Positions 49,016-59,795 are shown, counted from the first letter of the stretch. The stretch is 64,000 nt of DNA from Pseudomonas sp. CC6-YY-74 (GCF_002025205.1 NZ_CP019947.1:4192001-4256000); one strand, 5' to 3'. The notes: generated by a model not told the origin, from the letters alone. Numbers and translations are program-made.

Positions 49016-50137
49016 TTAGCCGTTGGTTCGGACGACTTGGCCGTCGCGGCACATCAGGCACGCGGCGACGATGTCGTCTTCGAGGTTGAGGTGGAACTGA
49101 GCATCCTTGTCGATGACCAGCTTGAGGAAATCCAGCAGGTTGCGCGCATACAGAGCCGAGGCATCGGCTGGCACCATGGCCGCCAGATTGCTGTGGCCGA
49201 CTATGGTCACGCCATGCTGCACCACCACCTGTTCGGCGACGGTCAGCGGGCAGTTGCCGCCTTGCGCAGCGGCCAGGTCGATGATCACCGAGCCTGGCTT
49301 CATTTCCGCCACTGTGGCGGCATGCAGCAGGGTCGGTGCCTTGCGGCCCGGAATCAGCGCGGTGGTGATGACGATGTCAGCCAGCTTGGCCTTCTCGTGC
49401 ACCGCCTTGGCCTGACGCTCCATCCACGACGCCGGCATCGGCCGCGCGTAGCCGCCGACACCCTGGGCGCATTCGCGCTCTTCATCGGTCTCGAACGGCA
49501 CATCGACGAACTTGGCGCCGAGCGATTCGATCTGTTCCTTTACCGCCGGGCGTACGTCCGAGGCTTCGATCACCGCGCCCAGACGTTTGGCCGTGGCGAT
49601 GGCCTGCAGGCCGGCGACACCGGCGCCAAGGATCAGCACGCGCGCGGCCTTCACCGTACCGGCGGCGGTCATCAGCATCGGCATAAAGCGCGGGTAGTGG
49701 TACGCAGCCAGCAGCACGGCCTTGTAGCCGGCGATGTTGGCCTGCGACGAGAGCACATCGAGGCTCTGCGCGCGCGAGGTACGCGGCGCGGCTTCGAGGG
49801 CGAAGGCGGTGATACCGCGAGCGTTCATCCGCGCGATGGTCTCGTTGCTGAACGGATTGAGCATGCCGACCAGCACCGCGCCGGTCTGCATGTGGACCAG
49901 TTCAGCATCCGTGGGCGCCACTACCTTGAGTACCAACTCGGCACCGAAGGCGGCGGCGTCGCTGCCGATGCTTGCGCCGGCTGCCTCATAGGCGCTGTCG
50001 GGGATACTGGCGCTGACGCCGGCTCCGCTCTGCACGGTGACCTGATGGCCTTGGCCGATCAGTTTCTTGATGGTTTCTGGCGTGGCGGCTACTCGCGTTT
50101 CGCCGACATGGGTTTCGAGAGGAACACCGATGTGCAC
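49016..50137 (-). CDS. pntAA: NAD(P) transhydrogenase subunit alpha part 1 PntAA
   Basis: 373-residue soluble NAD(H)-binding domain I of the transhydrogenase, alanine dehydrogenase-like. It opens MHIGVPLETHVGETRVAATP. The Rossmann motif is VLILGAGVAGLQAIATAKRLGA (about residues 165-186), followed by SDVRPAVKEQIESLGAKF, then the mobile-loop region ALIPGRKAPTLL. First gene of the operon. Confidence 0.96.
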   Translation of the reverse strand: MHIGVPLETHVGETRVAATPETIKKLIGQGHQVTVQSGAGVSASIPDSAYEAAGASIGSDAAAFGAELVLKVVAPTDAELVHMQTGAVLVGMLNPFSNETIARMNARGITAFALEAAPRTSRAQSLDVLSSQANIAGYKAVLLAAYHYPRFMPMLMTAAGTVKAARVLILGAGVAGLQAIATAKRLGAVIEASDVRPAVKEQIESLGAKFVDVPFETDEERECAQGVGGYARPMPASWMERQAKAVHEKAKLADIVITTALIPGRKAPTLLHAATVAEMKPGSVIIDLAAAQGGNCPLTVAEQVVVQHGVTIVGHSNLAAMVPADASALYARNLLDFLKLVIDKDAQFHLNLEDDIVAACLMCRDGQVVRTNG

Positions 50138-50625
50138 GTCAAATCTCCTGCGTGATCTTTTTTAGTGAACCGGCACACTGCGGATGGCGCACCGGCGAAG
50201 GGAGGATCAGCACAAATCACCCTAGCAGAAGCTATGTAGTGGGCGGGGGGCGGCATTTTGCAGGCGCAGCATAAGTCCTTCAAGGTGTTATGGAGTAAAA
50301 CCTTGCGACAACTACAAGTCACTCTGCGACTTGTGAACCATTATTTCCGGCAAAGGCTTGCTGGGCGTGGCTGCCAAGGTCATTGGAGGGTGTTTTTCGC
50401 GCCGTCGGCATGCGCGCTATGAATAGCCGTCCATCAAATGGCCGCACTCCTGACGAATAGGGCCTCCAGCGCCGGCATTCAGGGGGTTACACACGCTTAG
50501 CTGTGCAATAAATTGGACAGCTTAGTTCGCTAGCAGGCAGCGACGTGTAGTTGTCTTAGATGCTGACTACGGGGTCAGCTTGCTTTGATTTGTTCATCCT
50601 AAAAGGGCTTTGCGCGGCTGACGGG
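50138..50625. other. Intergenic region between pntAA and gcdR
   Basis: About 490 bases between the pnt promoter side and the gcdR terminator. No gene with a ribosome binding site and coding character was found; the pnt promoter should lie near 50160-50340. Confidence 0.45.
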
Positions 50626-50651
50626 AAAAAGGAGCGCCCTGCCGGGGCGCT
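50626..50651 (-). terminator. Rho-independent terminator of gcdR
   Basis: Minus strand: AGCGCCC / GGGCGCT stem with a five-base loop, followed by CC and five T. It lies 35 bases beyond the gcdR stop. Confidence 0.85.
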
Positions 50652-50685
50652 TGAAGTAAGAGCGAATTACTTCGCTTGCTGTCGT

Positions 50686-51594
50686 TTATTCCAGATCACT
50701 CGCCTGGGCATAGTCCCGTGCTTGCTGAACCAGCCAGTCGCGAAAGCTTTGCAGCGCGGCGGATTCCACTTTGCGCTCGGGAATCATCAGGTAATAGGCC
50801 TTGTCGCTGCTGTAGGCATGTTCCAGCGCCAGCACCAGGCGGCCCTCGCTCAGTTCCCGTTGAATCAGAAAGGGCGGAATCAAGGCCACGCCCATCTCAT
50901 GCATGGCGGCCTGGGCGAGCATCGAGAACAGCTCGTAACGCGCCCCGCTCATGTCCCGGGCAACATTCAGCCCCAGCGAGCTGAACCACTGGCGCCAGGC
51001 ATAGGGCCGGGTGGTTTGCTGCAGCAGCGGCAGGCCGGCGATCTGCTCGGCGCTGAGGCTGCTTTGCCCGGCGAGGAGCGCCGGGCTGCACACCGGCATG
51101 GGGTTTTCGCGCATCAACAGGTGCGAGGCAGTGCCTGACCAGTCGGCGTCGCCGAAGTACACCGCGGCATCGAACTGGGTATCGGCGAACAGGAACGGCC
51201 GGGTGCGGTTGGTCAGGTTGACCGTGACCTGCGGGTGCAGGCGCTGGAAATCCTTCAGCCGCGGCAGCAGCCACTGGGTGCCGAAGGTCGGCACCACCGC
51301 CAGTTCGATGCTCATGGCGCCTTGCTGGCCCATTACCGCCAGGGTGTCGCGCTCCACCGCGTCGAGTTGCGCGGCCACCCGTCGGGCGTACGACAAGCCG
51401 GCCTCAGTCAGCTTGACCCCGCGCCGCGAACGGCGAAACAGTTCGACGTTGAGAAACTCCTCCAGCCCGGCGATCTGCCGGCAGATCGCGCTCTGGGTCA
51501 GGGCCAGTTCTTCGGCCGCGCGGGTAAAGCTCTGGTGGCGGGCCGCCGACTCGAAGGCGATCAGGGCCGTGGTGCTGGGGATTTTGCGGCGCAT
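50686..51594 (-). CDS. gcdR: LysR-type regulator GcdR of glutarate catabolism
   Basis: 302-residue LysR-family regulator: N-terminal winged helix (STTALIAFESAARHQSFTRAAEELALTQSAICRQIAGLE, about residues 7-45) and a C-terminal effector domain of the GcvA-like type (VVPTFGTQWLLPRL, RDMSGARYELFSMLAQAAMHEMGVALIP). It is divergent from gcdH, as for P. aeruginosa PA0448, and probably activates gcdHG in response to glutarate or glutaryl-CoA. It ends at a good terminator. Confidence 0.9.
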   Translation of the reverse strand: MRRKIPSTTALIAFESAARHQSFTRAAEELALTQSAICRQIAGLEEFLNVELFRRSRRGVKLTEAGLSYARRVAAQLDAVERDTLAVMGQQGAMSIELAVVPTFGTQWLLPRLKDFQRLHPQVTVNLTNRTRPFLFADTQFDAAVYFGDADWSGTASHLLMRENPMPVCSPALLAGQSSLSAEQIAGLPLLQQTTRPYAWRQWFSSLGLNVARDMSGARYELFSMLAQAAMHEMGVALIPPFLIQRELSEGRLVLALEHAYSSDKAYYLMIPERKVESAALQSFRDWLVQQARDYAQASDLE

Positions 51595-51649
51595 CTGTGC
51601 GGCACTCTCACTCTGATCTGGATTAAATAGCGTTCAAAGCTACCTCGGA

Positions 51650-51664
51650 GTGCGTAAAAAGCAC
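51650..51664. promoter_or_regulatory. LysR-type operator (T-N11-A) for GcdR
   Basis: GTGC-N7-GCAC contains the interrupted dyad T-N11-A typical of LysR recognition sites. It lies 56 bases from the gcdR start and about 120 from gcdH, in the divergent promoter region. Confidence 0.55.
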
Positions 51665-51786
51665 AACAGAATGCGAAATCCTCGTTTGCCCCGAGTGCTC
51701 ATGCGGCCTAGGATCAATCCCATGCACCCCGTGGGCGCGGCCCAGGCCGCGATGATTATCCCCCGTCTCAACTCGAGGTTTTCGCG

Positions 51787-52965
51787 ATGGCCAAGGCAAG
51801 CTTCAACTGGATCGACCCGCTGCTGCTCGATCAGCAACTGACCGAAGAAGAGCGCATGGTGCGCGACAGCGCGCAACAGTTCGCCGCCGACAAACTGGCG
51901 CCACGGGTGATCGAAGCCTTCCGCCACGAGCAGACCGACCCGGCGATCTTCCGCGAGATGGGCGAAACCGGCCTGCTCGGCGCGACCATTCCCGAAGCCT
52001 ACGGCGGCAGCGGCCTCAACTATGTGTGCTACGGCCTGATCGCCCGCGAAGTGGAGCGCGTCGACTCCGGCTACCGCTCGATGATGAGCGTGCAGTCCTC
52101 CCTGGTGATGGTGCCGATCTTCGAGTTCGGCAACGAAGCCACCAAGCAGAAATACCTGCCCAAGCTGGCCAGCGGCGAATCCATCGGCTGCTTCGGCCTC
52201 ACCGAGCCTGACCATGGCTCCGATCCGGGCTCGATGATCACCCGCGCCAAGAAGGTCGACGGCGGCTACCGCCTGAGCGGCGCCAAGATGTGGATCACCA
52301 ACTCGCCGATCGCCGATGTGTTCGTGGTTTGGGCGAAAGACGATGCCGGTGAGATTCGCGGCTTCGTCCTGGAAAAAGGCTGGCAGGGCCTGAGCACCCC
52401 GACGATTCACGGTAAGGTCGGCCTGCGCGCCTCGATCACCGGCGAAATCGTCATGGACAACGTGTTCTGCCCGGAAGAGAACGCCTTCCCCGATGTGCGT
52501 GGCCTGAAAGGTCCGTTCACCTGCCTCAACTCCGCCCGTTACGGCATCAGTTGGGGCGCGCTGGGCGCCGCCGAAGACTGCTGGCACACCGCGCGGCAGT
52601 ACTGTCTGGATCGCAAGCAGTTCGGCCGCCCGCTGGCGGCCAATCAGCTGATCCAGAAGAAGCTGGCCGACATGCAGACCGAGATCACCCTGGCCCTGCA
52701 AGGCTGCCTGCGCCTGGGCCGAATGAAGGACGAAGGCACCGCCGCGGTGGAAATCACCTCGATCATGAAGCGCAACAGCTGCGGCAAGTCGCTGGACATC
52801 GCCCGCCTGGCTCGCGACATGCTCGGCGGCAACGGCATCAGCGACGAGTTCGGCGTGGCCCGCCACCTGGTCAACCTGGAAGTGGTCAACACCTACGAGG
52901 GCACCCACGACGTGCATGCGCTGATCCTCGGCCGGGCGCAGACCGGCATTCAGGCGTTTTTCTAG
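51787..52965 (+). CDS. gcdH: Glutaryl-CoA dehydrogenase
   Basis: 392-residue FAD acyl-CoA dehydrogenase that oxidises and decarboxylates glutaryl-CoA to crotonyl-CoA in lysine/glutarate breakdown. Family marks: RMVRDSAQQFAADKLAPRV, the FAD/substrate region CFGLTEPDHGSDPGSM and KMWITNSPIADVF. RHLVNLEVVNTYEGTHDVHAL near the end places the catalytic base at Glu371. First of two genes transcribed away from gcdR. Confidence 0.95.
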   Translation: MAKASFNWIDPLLLDQQLTEEERMVRDSAQQFAADKLAPRVIEAFRHEQTDPAIFREMGETGLLGATIPEAYGGSGLNYVCYGLIAREVERVDSGYRSMMSVQSSLVMVPIFEFGNEATKQKYLPKLASGESIGCFGLTEPDHGSDPGSMITRAKKVDGGYRLSGAKMWITNSPIADVFVVWAKDDAGEIRGFVLEKGWQGLSTPTIHGKVGLRASITGEIVMDNVFCPEENAFPDVRGLKGPFTCLNSARYGISWGALGAAEDCWHTARQYCLDRKQFGRPLAANQLIQKKLADMQTEITLALQGCLRLGRMKDEGTAAVEITSIMKRNSCGKSLDIARLARDMLGGNGISDEFGVARHLVNLEVVNTYEGTHDVHALILGRAQTGIQAFF

Positions 52966-53187
52966 ACTCGGTGGAATATCGGCTGCGCTTGGTGATGCTG
53001 CGTTGAAAGCAGGTTCGGTAAGCCCTTGCGGCTAGCGCGCTTTAGCGCGACCCGCATGGCGAGTGAAACGAGTAATGCTCATTGACTACAGTCAACTCCG
53101 CTTCCTCACCTGTTTTCGCCTTGCCTGACCTGCGCTCGCGACGATCTTAAACCTATTCCCGGTTGTTCATTTTCAACGAGGCTTCCC

Positions 53188-54411
53188 ATGCCCGGCGCCC
53201 TATCGCATATCCGTGTGCTCGACCTCTCCCGCGTGCTTGCCGGGCCCTGGGCCGGGCAAATCCTCGCCGACCTCGGCGCCGAGGTGATCAAGATCGAGCG
53301 CCCAGGCGTCGGCGATGACACCCGCCACTGGGGTCCGCCGTTCCTGCGGGACGCCGCGGGCGAGAACACCAGCGAGGCCGCCTATTACCTGTCGGCCAAT
53401 CGCAACAAACAGTCGGTCACCGTGGACTTCACCCAAGCCGAAGGCCAGCGTCTGGTGCGCGAGATGGTGGTCAAGGCCGACATCCTGATCGAGAACTTCA
53501 AGGTCGGCGGCCTGGCCGCCTACGGCCTCGATTATGCCGCGCTGAAGGAGCTGAATCCGCAACTGATCTACTGCTCGATCACCGGCTTCGGCCAGGACGG
53601 CCCCTACGCCAAGCGCGCCGGTTACGACTTCATGATCCAGGGCCTGGGCGGCTTGATGAGCCTGACCGGGCGCGCCGACGACGAAGCGGGCGCTGGGCCG
53701 GTCAAGGTCGGCGTGGCCCTGACCGACATCCTTACCGGCCTGTATTCGACCGCGGCGATTCTTGCCGCCCTGGCCAGCCGCGACCAGACCGGCAATGGCC
53801 AACACATCGACATGGCCCTGCTCGACGTGCAGGTCGCCTGCCTGGCCAACCAGGCGATGAACTACCTGACCACCGGCGTGGCGCCGCGCCGGCTGGGCAA
53901 TGCCCACCCGAACATCGTGCCCTATCAGGACTTTCCCACGGCGGACGGCGATATCATCCTCACGGTCGGCAACGATGGCCAGTTCCGCAAGTTTTGCGAG
54001 GTCGCCGGCCTTACGGCTTTGGCCGCCGACTCGCGTTTTTCCACCAATCAGGCCCGTGTCGCCCATCGCGCCGAACTGATTCCGCTGATCCGCCAGGCCA
54101 CCGTGTTCAAGACCACCGGCCAATGGCTGGCGGCCCTGGAGCAGGCCGGCGTGCCCTGCGGGCCGATCAATGATCTGCAGCAGGTCTTCGCCGACCCGCA
54201 GGTACAGGCCCGTGGCCTGCGCGTCGAGCTGCCCCATCCGCTGGCCGGCAGCGTGCCGCAGGTGGCCAGCCCGATTCGCCTGTCGGCGACCCCGGTGCAA
54301 TACCGCAATGCGCCACCGCTGCTCGGCGAACACACCGAGCAGGTGTTGCAGCAATGGCTGGGTTTGAGCCTGGAGCAGATAGACCAACTGCGTCAGGCGG
54401 GAGTGCTCTAG
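53188..54411 (+). CDS. gcdG: CaiB/BaiF-family CoA transferase (glutarate CoA-transferase)
   Basis: 407-residue class III CoA transferase, probably moving CoA to glutarate to make the GcdH substrate. N-terminal IRVLDLSRVLAGPWAGQILADLGAEVIKIE is the family start, and the catalytic Asp is in AGYDFMIQGLGG (about residue 147). The C-terminal SNLQQVF-type motif reads INDLQQVFADPQVQARG. It follows gcdH after 222 bases that contain a repeat-like stretch but no gene. This matches PA0446 in synteny with gcdR-gcdH. Confidence 0.9.
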   Translation: MPGALSHIRVLDLSRVLAGPWAGQILADLGAEVIKIERPGVGDDTRHWGPPFLRDAAGENTSEAAYYLSANRNKQSVTVDFTQAEGQRLVREMVVKADILIENFKVGGLAAYGLDYAALKELNPQLIYCSITGFGQDGPYAKRAGYDFMIQGLGGLMSLTGRADDEAGAGPVKVGVALTDILTGLYSTAAILAALASRDQTGNGQHIDMALLDVQVACLANQAMNYLTTGVAPRRLGNAHPNIVPYQDFPTADGDIILTVGNDGQFRKFCEVAGLTALAADSRFSTNQARVAHRAELIPLIRQATVFKTTGQWLAALEQAGVPCGPINDLQQVFADPQVQARGLRVELPHPLAGSVPQVASPIRLSATPVQYRNAPPLLGEHTEQVLQQWLGLSLEQIDQLRQAGVL

Positions 54412-54552
54412 GAACCTGTCGGACTTAATGGGTAATTGCCCAGACTTGCCCACCCATTTGCATTCGACCTGACCAGTCATTTGCAGCGGATCTGACCAGC
54501 ACGCTTCGTGGTCATGACCGGCAGAGAGCGACCCATTGCTGCCGGTTGCGAC

Positions 54553-54642
54553 AGGCAGCAATGGGCCAATCTCTCTCGCCTGTTGCGTCGGCAGGCGCAT
54601 CAGCACATCGTTGAGATAGGCATACGGATCATGCCCATTCAT
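54553..54642 (-). pseudogene. IS66-type transposase (TnpC) C-terminal remnant
   Basis: Minus-strand translation NGHDPYAYLNDVLMRLPTQQ then AREIGPLLP is the characteristic C-terminal end of IS66 TnpC transposases. The rest of the gene is missing: the oxidoreductase gene begins seven bases upstream. It marks the left edge of an inserted patch. The bases 54412-54552 hold two CTGACCAG repeats and no gene. Confidence 0.75.
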
Positions 54643-54648
54643 GCGCGC

Positions 54649-55659
54649 TTAGATATCCAGGCAAATTTTGCCGAAATGCTGGTTGGTTTCCTGATACTTG
54701 AACGCTTCGACAATCTCGCTCAAAGGGAAATGACGATCAATAATCGGGCGCATGCCATTAGCATTGATGGCTCGGATCATGTCTTGCTGCTGGCTGCGGC
54801 TGCCCACCAATACACCCTGCAGACGCACTTGCTTGATCAGTGCCGGTACAAAATTCATTGCACCGCTTACGCCACTCAATATCCCGATGACGGAGATGTG
54901 ACCAGCAACCCGAATTGCAATCATCGATTGCTCAAGCGTCGCAGGGCCGCCGACTTCGATGATGTGGTCAACGCCACGCCCACCCGTTAGGGCGCGTGCA
55001 GTTTCGCCCCAGTTAAGGTCTTTGCGGTAATTGATCACATGATCAGCGCCTAGCGCTTTCAGACGTTCAAGTTTTTCGTCGCTTGAAGAGGTAGCAATGA
55101 CGGTAGCACCGGCCATTTTAGCGAACTGAAGGGCGAAAATTGAAACGCCACCAGTGCCTTGGACGAGTACGGTGTCGCCCGGCTTGAGTGAGTCATCGGC
55201 CATCAGGGCGCGCCATGCAGTAAGTCCGGCGGTGGTAAGCGTCGACGCTTCAGCATGGCTGTAGCCAGTAGGCGCGAGGGTGAACGATGTGGCTTTGGCC
55301 GTCACTTGCTCACGAGCGTAGCCGTCAATGCCATCACCTGGCACGCTAACAAAGCCTTCAACCAGTGGCGCACCGTTGATCCACTCCGGGAAGAAGGTGC
55401 TGACGACCGAGTCACCCACCTTGAATTCAGTGACATCTGGGCCGACAACAATGACTTCACCTGCACCGTCGGCCATGGGGATGCGTTTTTCGCTAGGGCC
55501 CCACATACCGCTGACCACCGCGAAGTCGTGGTAGTTGAGCGAGTTGGCGTGAAGGCGTACGGTGATTTCGCCACGCGCTGCGGCTCGGACTTCGCTGCTG
55601 CCAACCACAACCTGTTCATAGCCGCCACCGGGTTGGACGAAGATAGTTTTGCTGCTCAT
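54649..55659 (-). CDS. Zinc-type alcohol dehydrogenase-like NAD(P) oxidoreductase
   Basis: 336-residue medium-chain dehydrogenase/reductase of the quinone-reductase-like branch. Family marks: NSLNYHDFAVVSGMWG near residue 40, IPMADGAGEVIVVG, and the nucleotide-binding VLVQGTGGVSIFALQFAKMAG (about residues 164-184). Zinc-binding Cys residues are absent, so it is probably zinc-free. It is somewhat AT-richer than its neighbours and sits between a transposase remnant and an ArsR gene, so acquisition by transfer is likely. The 55-base gap suggests an operon led by the ArsR gene. Confidence 0.85.
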   Translation of the reverse strand: MSSKTIFVQPGGGYEQVVVGSSEVRAAARGEITVRLHANSLNYHDFAVVSGMWGPSEKRIPMADGAGEVIVVGPDVTEFKVGDSVVSTFFPEWINGAPLVEGFVSVPGDGIDGYAREQVTAKATSFTLAPTGYSHAEASTLTTAGLTAWRALMADDSLKPGDTVLVQGTGGVSIFALQFAKMAGATVIATSSSDEKLERLKALGADHVINYRKDLNWGETARALTGGRGVDHIIEVGGPATLEQSMIAIRVAGHISVIGILSGVSGAMNFVPALIKQVRLQGVLVGSRSQQQDMIRAINANGMRPIIDRHFPLSEIVEAFKYQETNQHFGKICLDI

Positions 55660-55714
55660 AGGGGGTTCCTTATATTTTCTAATTACGCGAAATAACGAAA
55701 TGAAAGTTTAAAAA

Positions 55715-56011
55715 TTACAATTCGATGATCAATCTAGCCGCAAAGTCATCAATCGCCTGCTCATTGCGCCGGTAGTAAGTCCATTTTCCGATGCGGGTGG
55801 TTAGCACGAAGCCTGCACGTTGCAAGATAGCTAAGTGTGCAGACGCGGTAGAAGGTGAAAGCTCGGCCTTGTGCTGCAAATGGGTTACGCACACCCCAAT
55901 CGCAGGATCGCCATGATCCTGAGGTGGGAAATTACTGAGTGGGTCTTTGAGCCACTCCATCATTTGCATGCGAGTGTCATTGCCCAGGGCTTTGAGCTGT
56001 TCGAGTATCAT
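55715..56011 (-). CDS. ArsR-family winged-helix repressor
   Basis: 98-residue small regulator: LKALGNDTRMQMMEWLKDP at the start and the recognition helix in KAELSPSTASAHLAILQRAGFV, followed by the wing (TRIGKWTYYRRN). No Cys-Val-Cys metal motif, so it probably senses something other than arsenite or heavy metal. The start at 56011 gives the usual family length; an in-frame ATG 84 bases upstream has no ribosome binding site. It precedes and probably controls the oxidoreductase gene. Confidence 0.8.
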   Translation of the reverse strand: MILEQLKALGNDTRMQMMEWLKDPLSNFPPQDHGDPAIGVCVTHLQHKAELSPSTASAHLAILQRAGFVLTTRIGKWTYYRRNEQAIDDFAARLIIEL

Positions 56012-56203
56012 GGTCGGCAATGTTACGCTTTTATACGAAATGTTCAATAAGTAATCTATTACCCTTCGCAAGGGTTTGAAATCAAAAAAACGCATCGAGC
56101 TGAATGGACCCTACTTTTGTAGACGCATTGAATGACTGCTTGGACTACCCCGCTCTGGTAGACATCCCCGGTCTATGCTTGAACGACCGCTTCTGGCCCA
56201 GAG

Positions 56204-56352
56204 TGTGTAAAAACGTTTTTGAGCAGGTTCGTGGGGCAGCGTCAGTACGCAAATCGCGCCTCTACGCAAATTCCGCATCTGCTGATTAGCTACACGCTGG
56301 CAGATTTCACGTAGCAGGCCAGACCTCAAAACAGCGGCGGCGTTTTTACACA
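56204..56352. repeat. MITE-like element with 12-bp terminal inverted repeats
   Basis: TGTGTAAAAACG (56204-56215) and CGTTTTTACACA (56341-56352) are exact complements enclosing 125 bases without a gene. Size and ends suggest a non-autonomous transposable element or IS remnant. The rest of 56012-56452 shows no convincing gene. Confidence 0.5.
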
Positions 56353-56452
56353 GCCTCTGCCGTTCTCTGCCGATCATGGCCACGCTGCTGCGACCCTTAG
56401 CGTGCGCGCGGCGCATCCTCGCCGGGTGGGCAATTCAGCCGTTCGTCCGGTT

Positions 56453-56707
56453 TCAGGCCGCGCAGTAGCAGGCCGTGGCGGCGCCAGCTCGCGCTGGTTT
56501 TTCGGCGAGCAGGCGCATCACGTAGCCGACTTTCAGCAGCGTCGGGCCGAGGATCGTCAGGCTATGTGCGCCTATCAGCGTGCCCAGGCTGAGGTGCTCG
56601 GCCCAACCGTAGGCGCCGAGCACGCCCAGCAGCAGGGCGGCGCCACCGATCGACAGCAGCTGGTTGGACAGGCGCAGCAGGCGTTGCGGGCAATCGAATA
56701 GATTCAT
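56453..56707 (-). CDS. ppyR: PpyR-like small membrane regulator
   Basis: 84-residue protein with two hydrophobic helices (LLSIGGAALLLGVLGAYGW and the LIGAHSLTILGPTLLKVGYV region). Sequence character and position directly downstream of fhp match P. aeruginosa PA2663 (PpyR), which affects psl and pyoverdine genes and virulence. AGGAG precedes the ATG at 56707. It is probably co-transcribed with fhp, 136 bases downstream of it. Confidence 0.7.
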   Translation of the reverse strand: MNLFDCPQRLLRLSNQLLSIGGAALLLGVLGAYGWAEHLSLGTLIGAHSLTILGPTLLKVGYVMRLLAEKPARAGAATACYCAA

Positions 56708-56843
56708 CACGGTGCTCCTGTTGCGGAAGCCGCCCGGCGCAACCGCGCCGGACGGGTCGAACTCAGCGGGTGTGAACATCACGAGCGCCATCGCGAGCGC
56801 AATTCCAGGCGTTCGCAGTCGGCGCTAGTTCTCTCACAACCGC

Positions 56844-58025
56844 TCAGGCCTCCAGCGAACTGGCTGGGCCGAAGAACTCGTAGTGACTCTGCTGTTCCGG
56901 TACGCCGAGTTCGCGCAGGTGCTTTTTCACCTGGGCCATGAATGGCTTTGGCCCGAGGAAGTAGGCGTCCAGGTCGCGTTCCTGCGGCAGCCACTCGGCC
57001 AGTTGCTCACGGGTCAGGAAGCCCTCGGCATGGCCCTGGTCTTCGCTGCGCGGTTCGCTGTAGCAGACAAAATGCTGCACCTGTGGGTGGGCCTCGGTCT
57101 GGGCGTCGACCCAGCTGCGGAAGGCATGCACGCCGGCATGGCGGGCGCAGTGGATGAAATGGATCGGCCGGCCATGCTCGCGTGCCGCTTCGAGCATGCT
57201 CAGCGCCGGGGTGATGCCGACGCCTGCGCTGATCAGCACCAGCGGCTTGGTCGACTCACGCAGGACGAAGTCGCCGGCTGGCGGAAACAATTCCAGGCGG
57301 TCGCCGACCTGCACCTGATCGTGCAGGTAGTTGGAGGCCTTGCCGCCGGGCTCGCGCTTGACGCTGATGCGGTAGTCGCGACCATTGCCGCAGGCCGACA
57401 GCGAGTAGTTACGGCGGACCTCCTCGCCATCCAGCTGCAGGCGCAGGCCGATGTACTGGCCCGGTTGGAAGTCGAGCAGCGCGCCGCCGTCTTCCGGCAC
57501 CAGGTGCAGGGAGACGATCTCCTCGCTTTCGACGATCTTTTGCGCCACTCGGAAGCCGCGCGCGCCGCGCCAGCCGCCAGTGGCTTCGGCGTTGGCGGCA
57601 TAGGTGGCCTCTTCGGCATCAATCAGGATCTGCGCCAGTTGGCCATAAGCGGCGGCCCAGGCGTCGATTACCGCGTCGGTGGCGATCTGCTCACCGAGCA
57701 CCTCGCGAATCGCCCGCAACAGGCAGCTACCGACGATCGGGTAGTGCTCGGGGAGGATCTGCAACGACACATGCTTGCTGACGATCTGCCCGACCAGCGG
57801 GCCGAGGGCCTCCAGGCGGTCGATATTGCGGGCGTACATCAGCACGCCGTTGGCCAGCGCGCGTTGCTGTTCGCCGCTGGCCTGGTGCGCCTGGTTGAAC
57901 AGTGGGCGTACCTGCGGGTATTCGCCGAGCATCAATTGGTAGAAGTGGCGGGTCAGGGCTTCGCCGCCGGTTTCCAGCAGCGGCACTGTGGCCTTGATCA
58001 GGGTGCGTTGTTGGGCAGTGAGCAT
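56844..58025 (-). CDS. fhp: Flavohemoprotein (nitric oxide dioxygenase)
   Basis: 393-residue NO dioxygenase that converts NO and oxygen to nitrate. Globin domain about 1-140, with proximal heme His85 in VSKHVSLQILPEHYPIVG and distal Tyr29/Gln53. The FAD domain follows (about 150-260, YIGLRLQLDGEEVRRNYSLS), then the NAD domain (LVLISAGVGITPALSML at about 270 and the YFLGPKPFM motif), ending EFFGPASSL. AGGAA precedes the ATG at 58025. It is divergent from norR with three enhancer-like sites between. Confidence 0.96.
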   Translation of the reverse strand: MLTAQQRTLIKATVPLLETGGEALTRHFYQLMLGEYPQVRPLFNQAHQASGEQQRALANGVLMYARNIDRLEALGPLVGQIVSKHVSLQILPEHYPIVGSCLLRAIREVLGEQIATDAVIDAWAAAYGQLAQILIDAEEATYAANAEATGGWRGARGFRVAQKIVESEEIVSLHLVPEDGGALLDFQPGQYIGLRLQLDGEEVRRNYSLSACGNGRDYRISVKREPGGKASNYLHDQVQVGDRLELFPPAGDFVLRESTKPLVLISAGVGITPALSMLEAAREHGRPIHFIHCARHAGVHAFRSWVDAQTEAHPQVQHFVCYSEPRSEDQGHAEGFLTREQLAEWLPQERDLDAYFLGPKPFMAQVKKHLRELGVPEQQSHYEFFGPASSLEA

Positions 58026-58130
58026 TGAGTGGTTCCTGGGTGGCTGTGCAGCATGAGGTGCGCCGGGCAATCATCGAGAAGCATTCGGTCGCCGCGCTCA
58101 GGCGTGCTAAGTTCATGGTGTCTAGGCTGT

Positions 58131-58146
58131 TACACAACTCGTGCCA
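58131..58146 (-). promoter_or_regulatory. Candidate sigma-54 promoter of fhp
   Basis: Minus strand TGGCAC-GAGTT-GTGTA: a perfect -24 element and a two-mismatch -12, about 105 bases before the fhp ATG. It lies between the three GT-N7-AC sites and fhp, where a NorR-activated promoter should be. The weak -12 keeps this tentative. Confidence 0.45.
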
Positions 58147-58187
58147 CTTTTATAGTCTAATTATTTCAATGACTTACATGCAGTGCT

Positions 58188-58238
58188 GTCTTTATGACTG
58201 CGTGCAGAGTCGAGTCCTAATGACATCGAGTAGTCTTT

Positions 58239-58243
<5 letters not shown>
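58188..58243. promoter_or_regulatory. Three NorR/FhpR-type enhancer sites
   Basis: GTCTTTATGAC (58188-58198), GTCCTAATGAC (58214-58224) and GTCTTTATGAC (58233-58243) all fit the GT-N7-AC NorR consensus; the first and third are identical. Three such sites are also found at the E. coli norR-norVW region. The third contains the ATG start codon of norR, suggesting autorepression by direct blocking. Confidence 0.75.

Positions 58244-59795
<1,552 letters not shown>

Noticed and set aside
52966..53187. Possible small gene or RNA between gcdH and gcdG
   Set aside because: Contains a repeat-like stretch (CTCATTGACTACAGTCAACTC region) but no start with ribosome binding site and no tRNA-like or terminator structure.
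53200..54642. 480-codon minus-strand frame across gcdG and the transposase remnant
   Set aside because: Only its first 30 codons (IS66 tail) are meaningful; the rest is antisense to gcdG.
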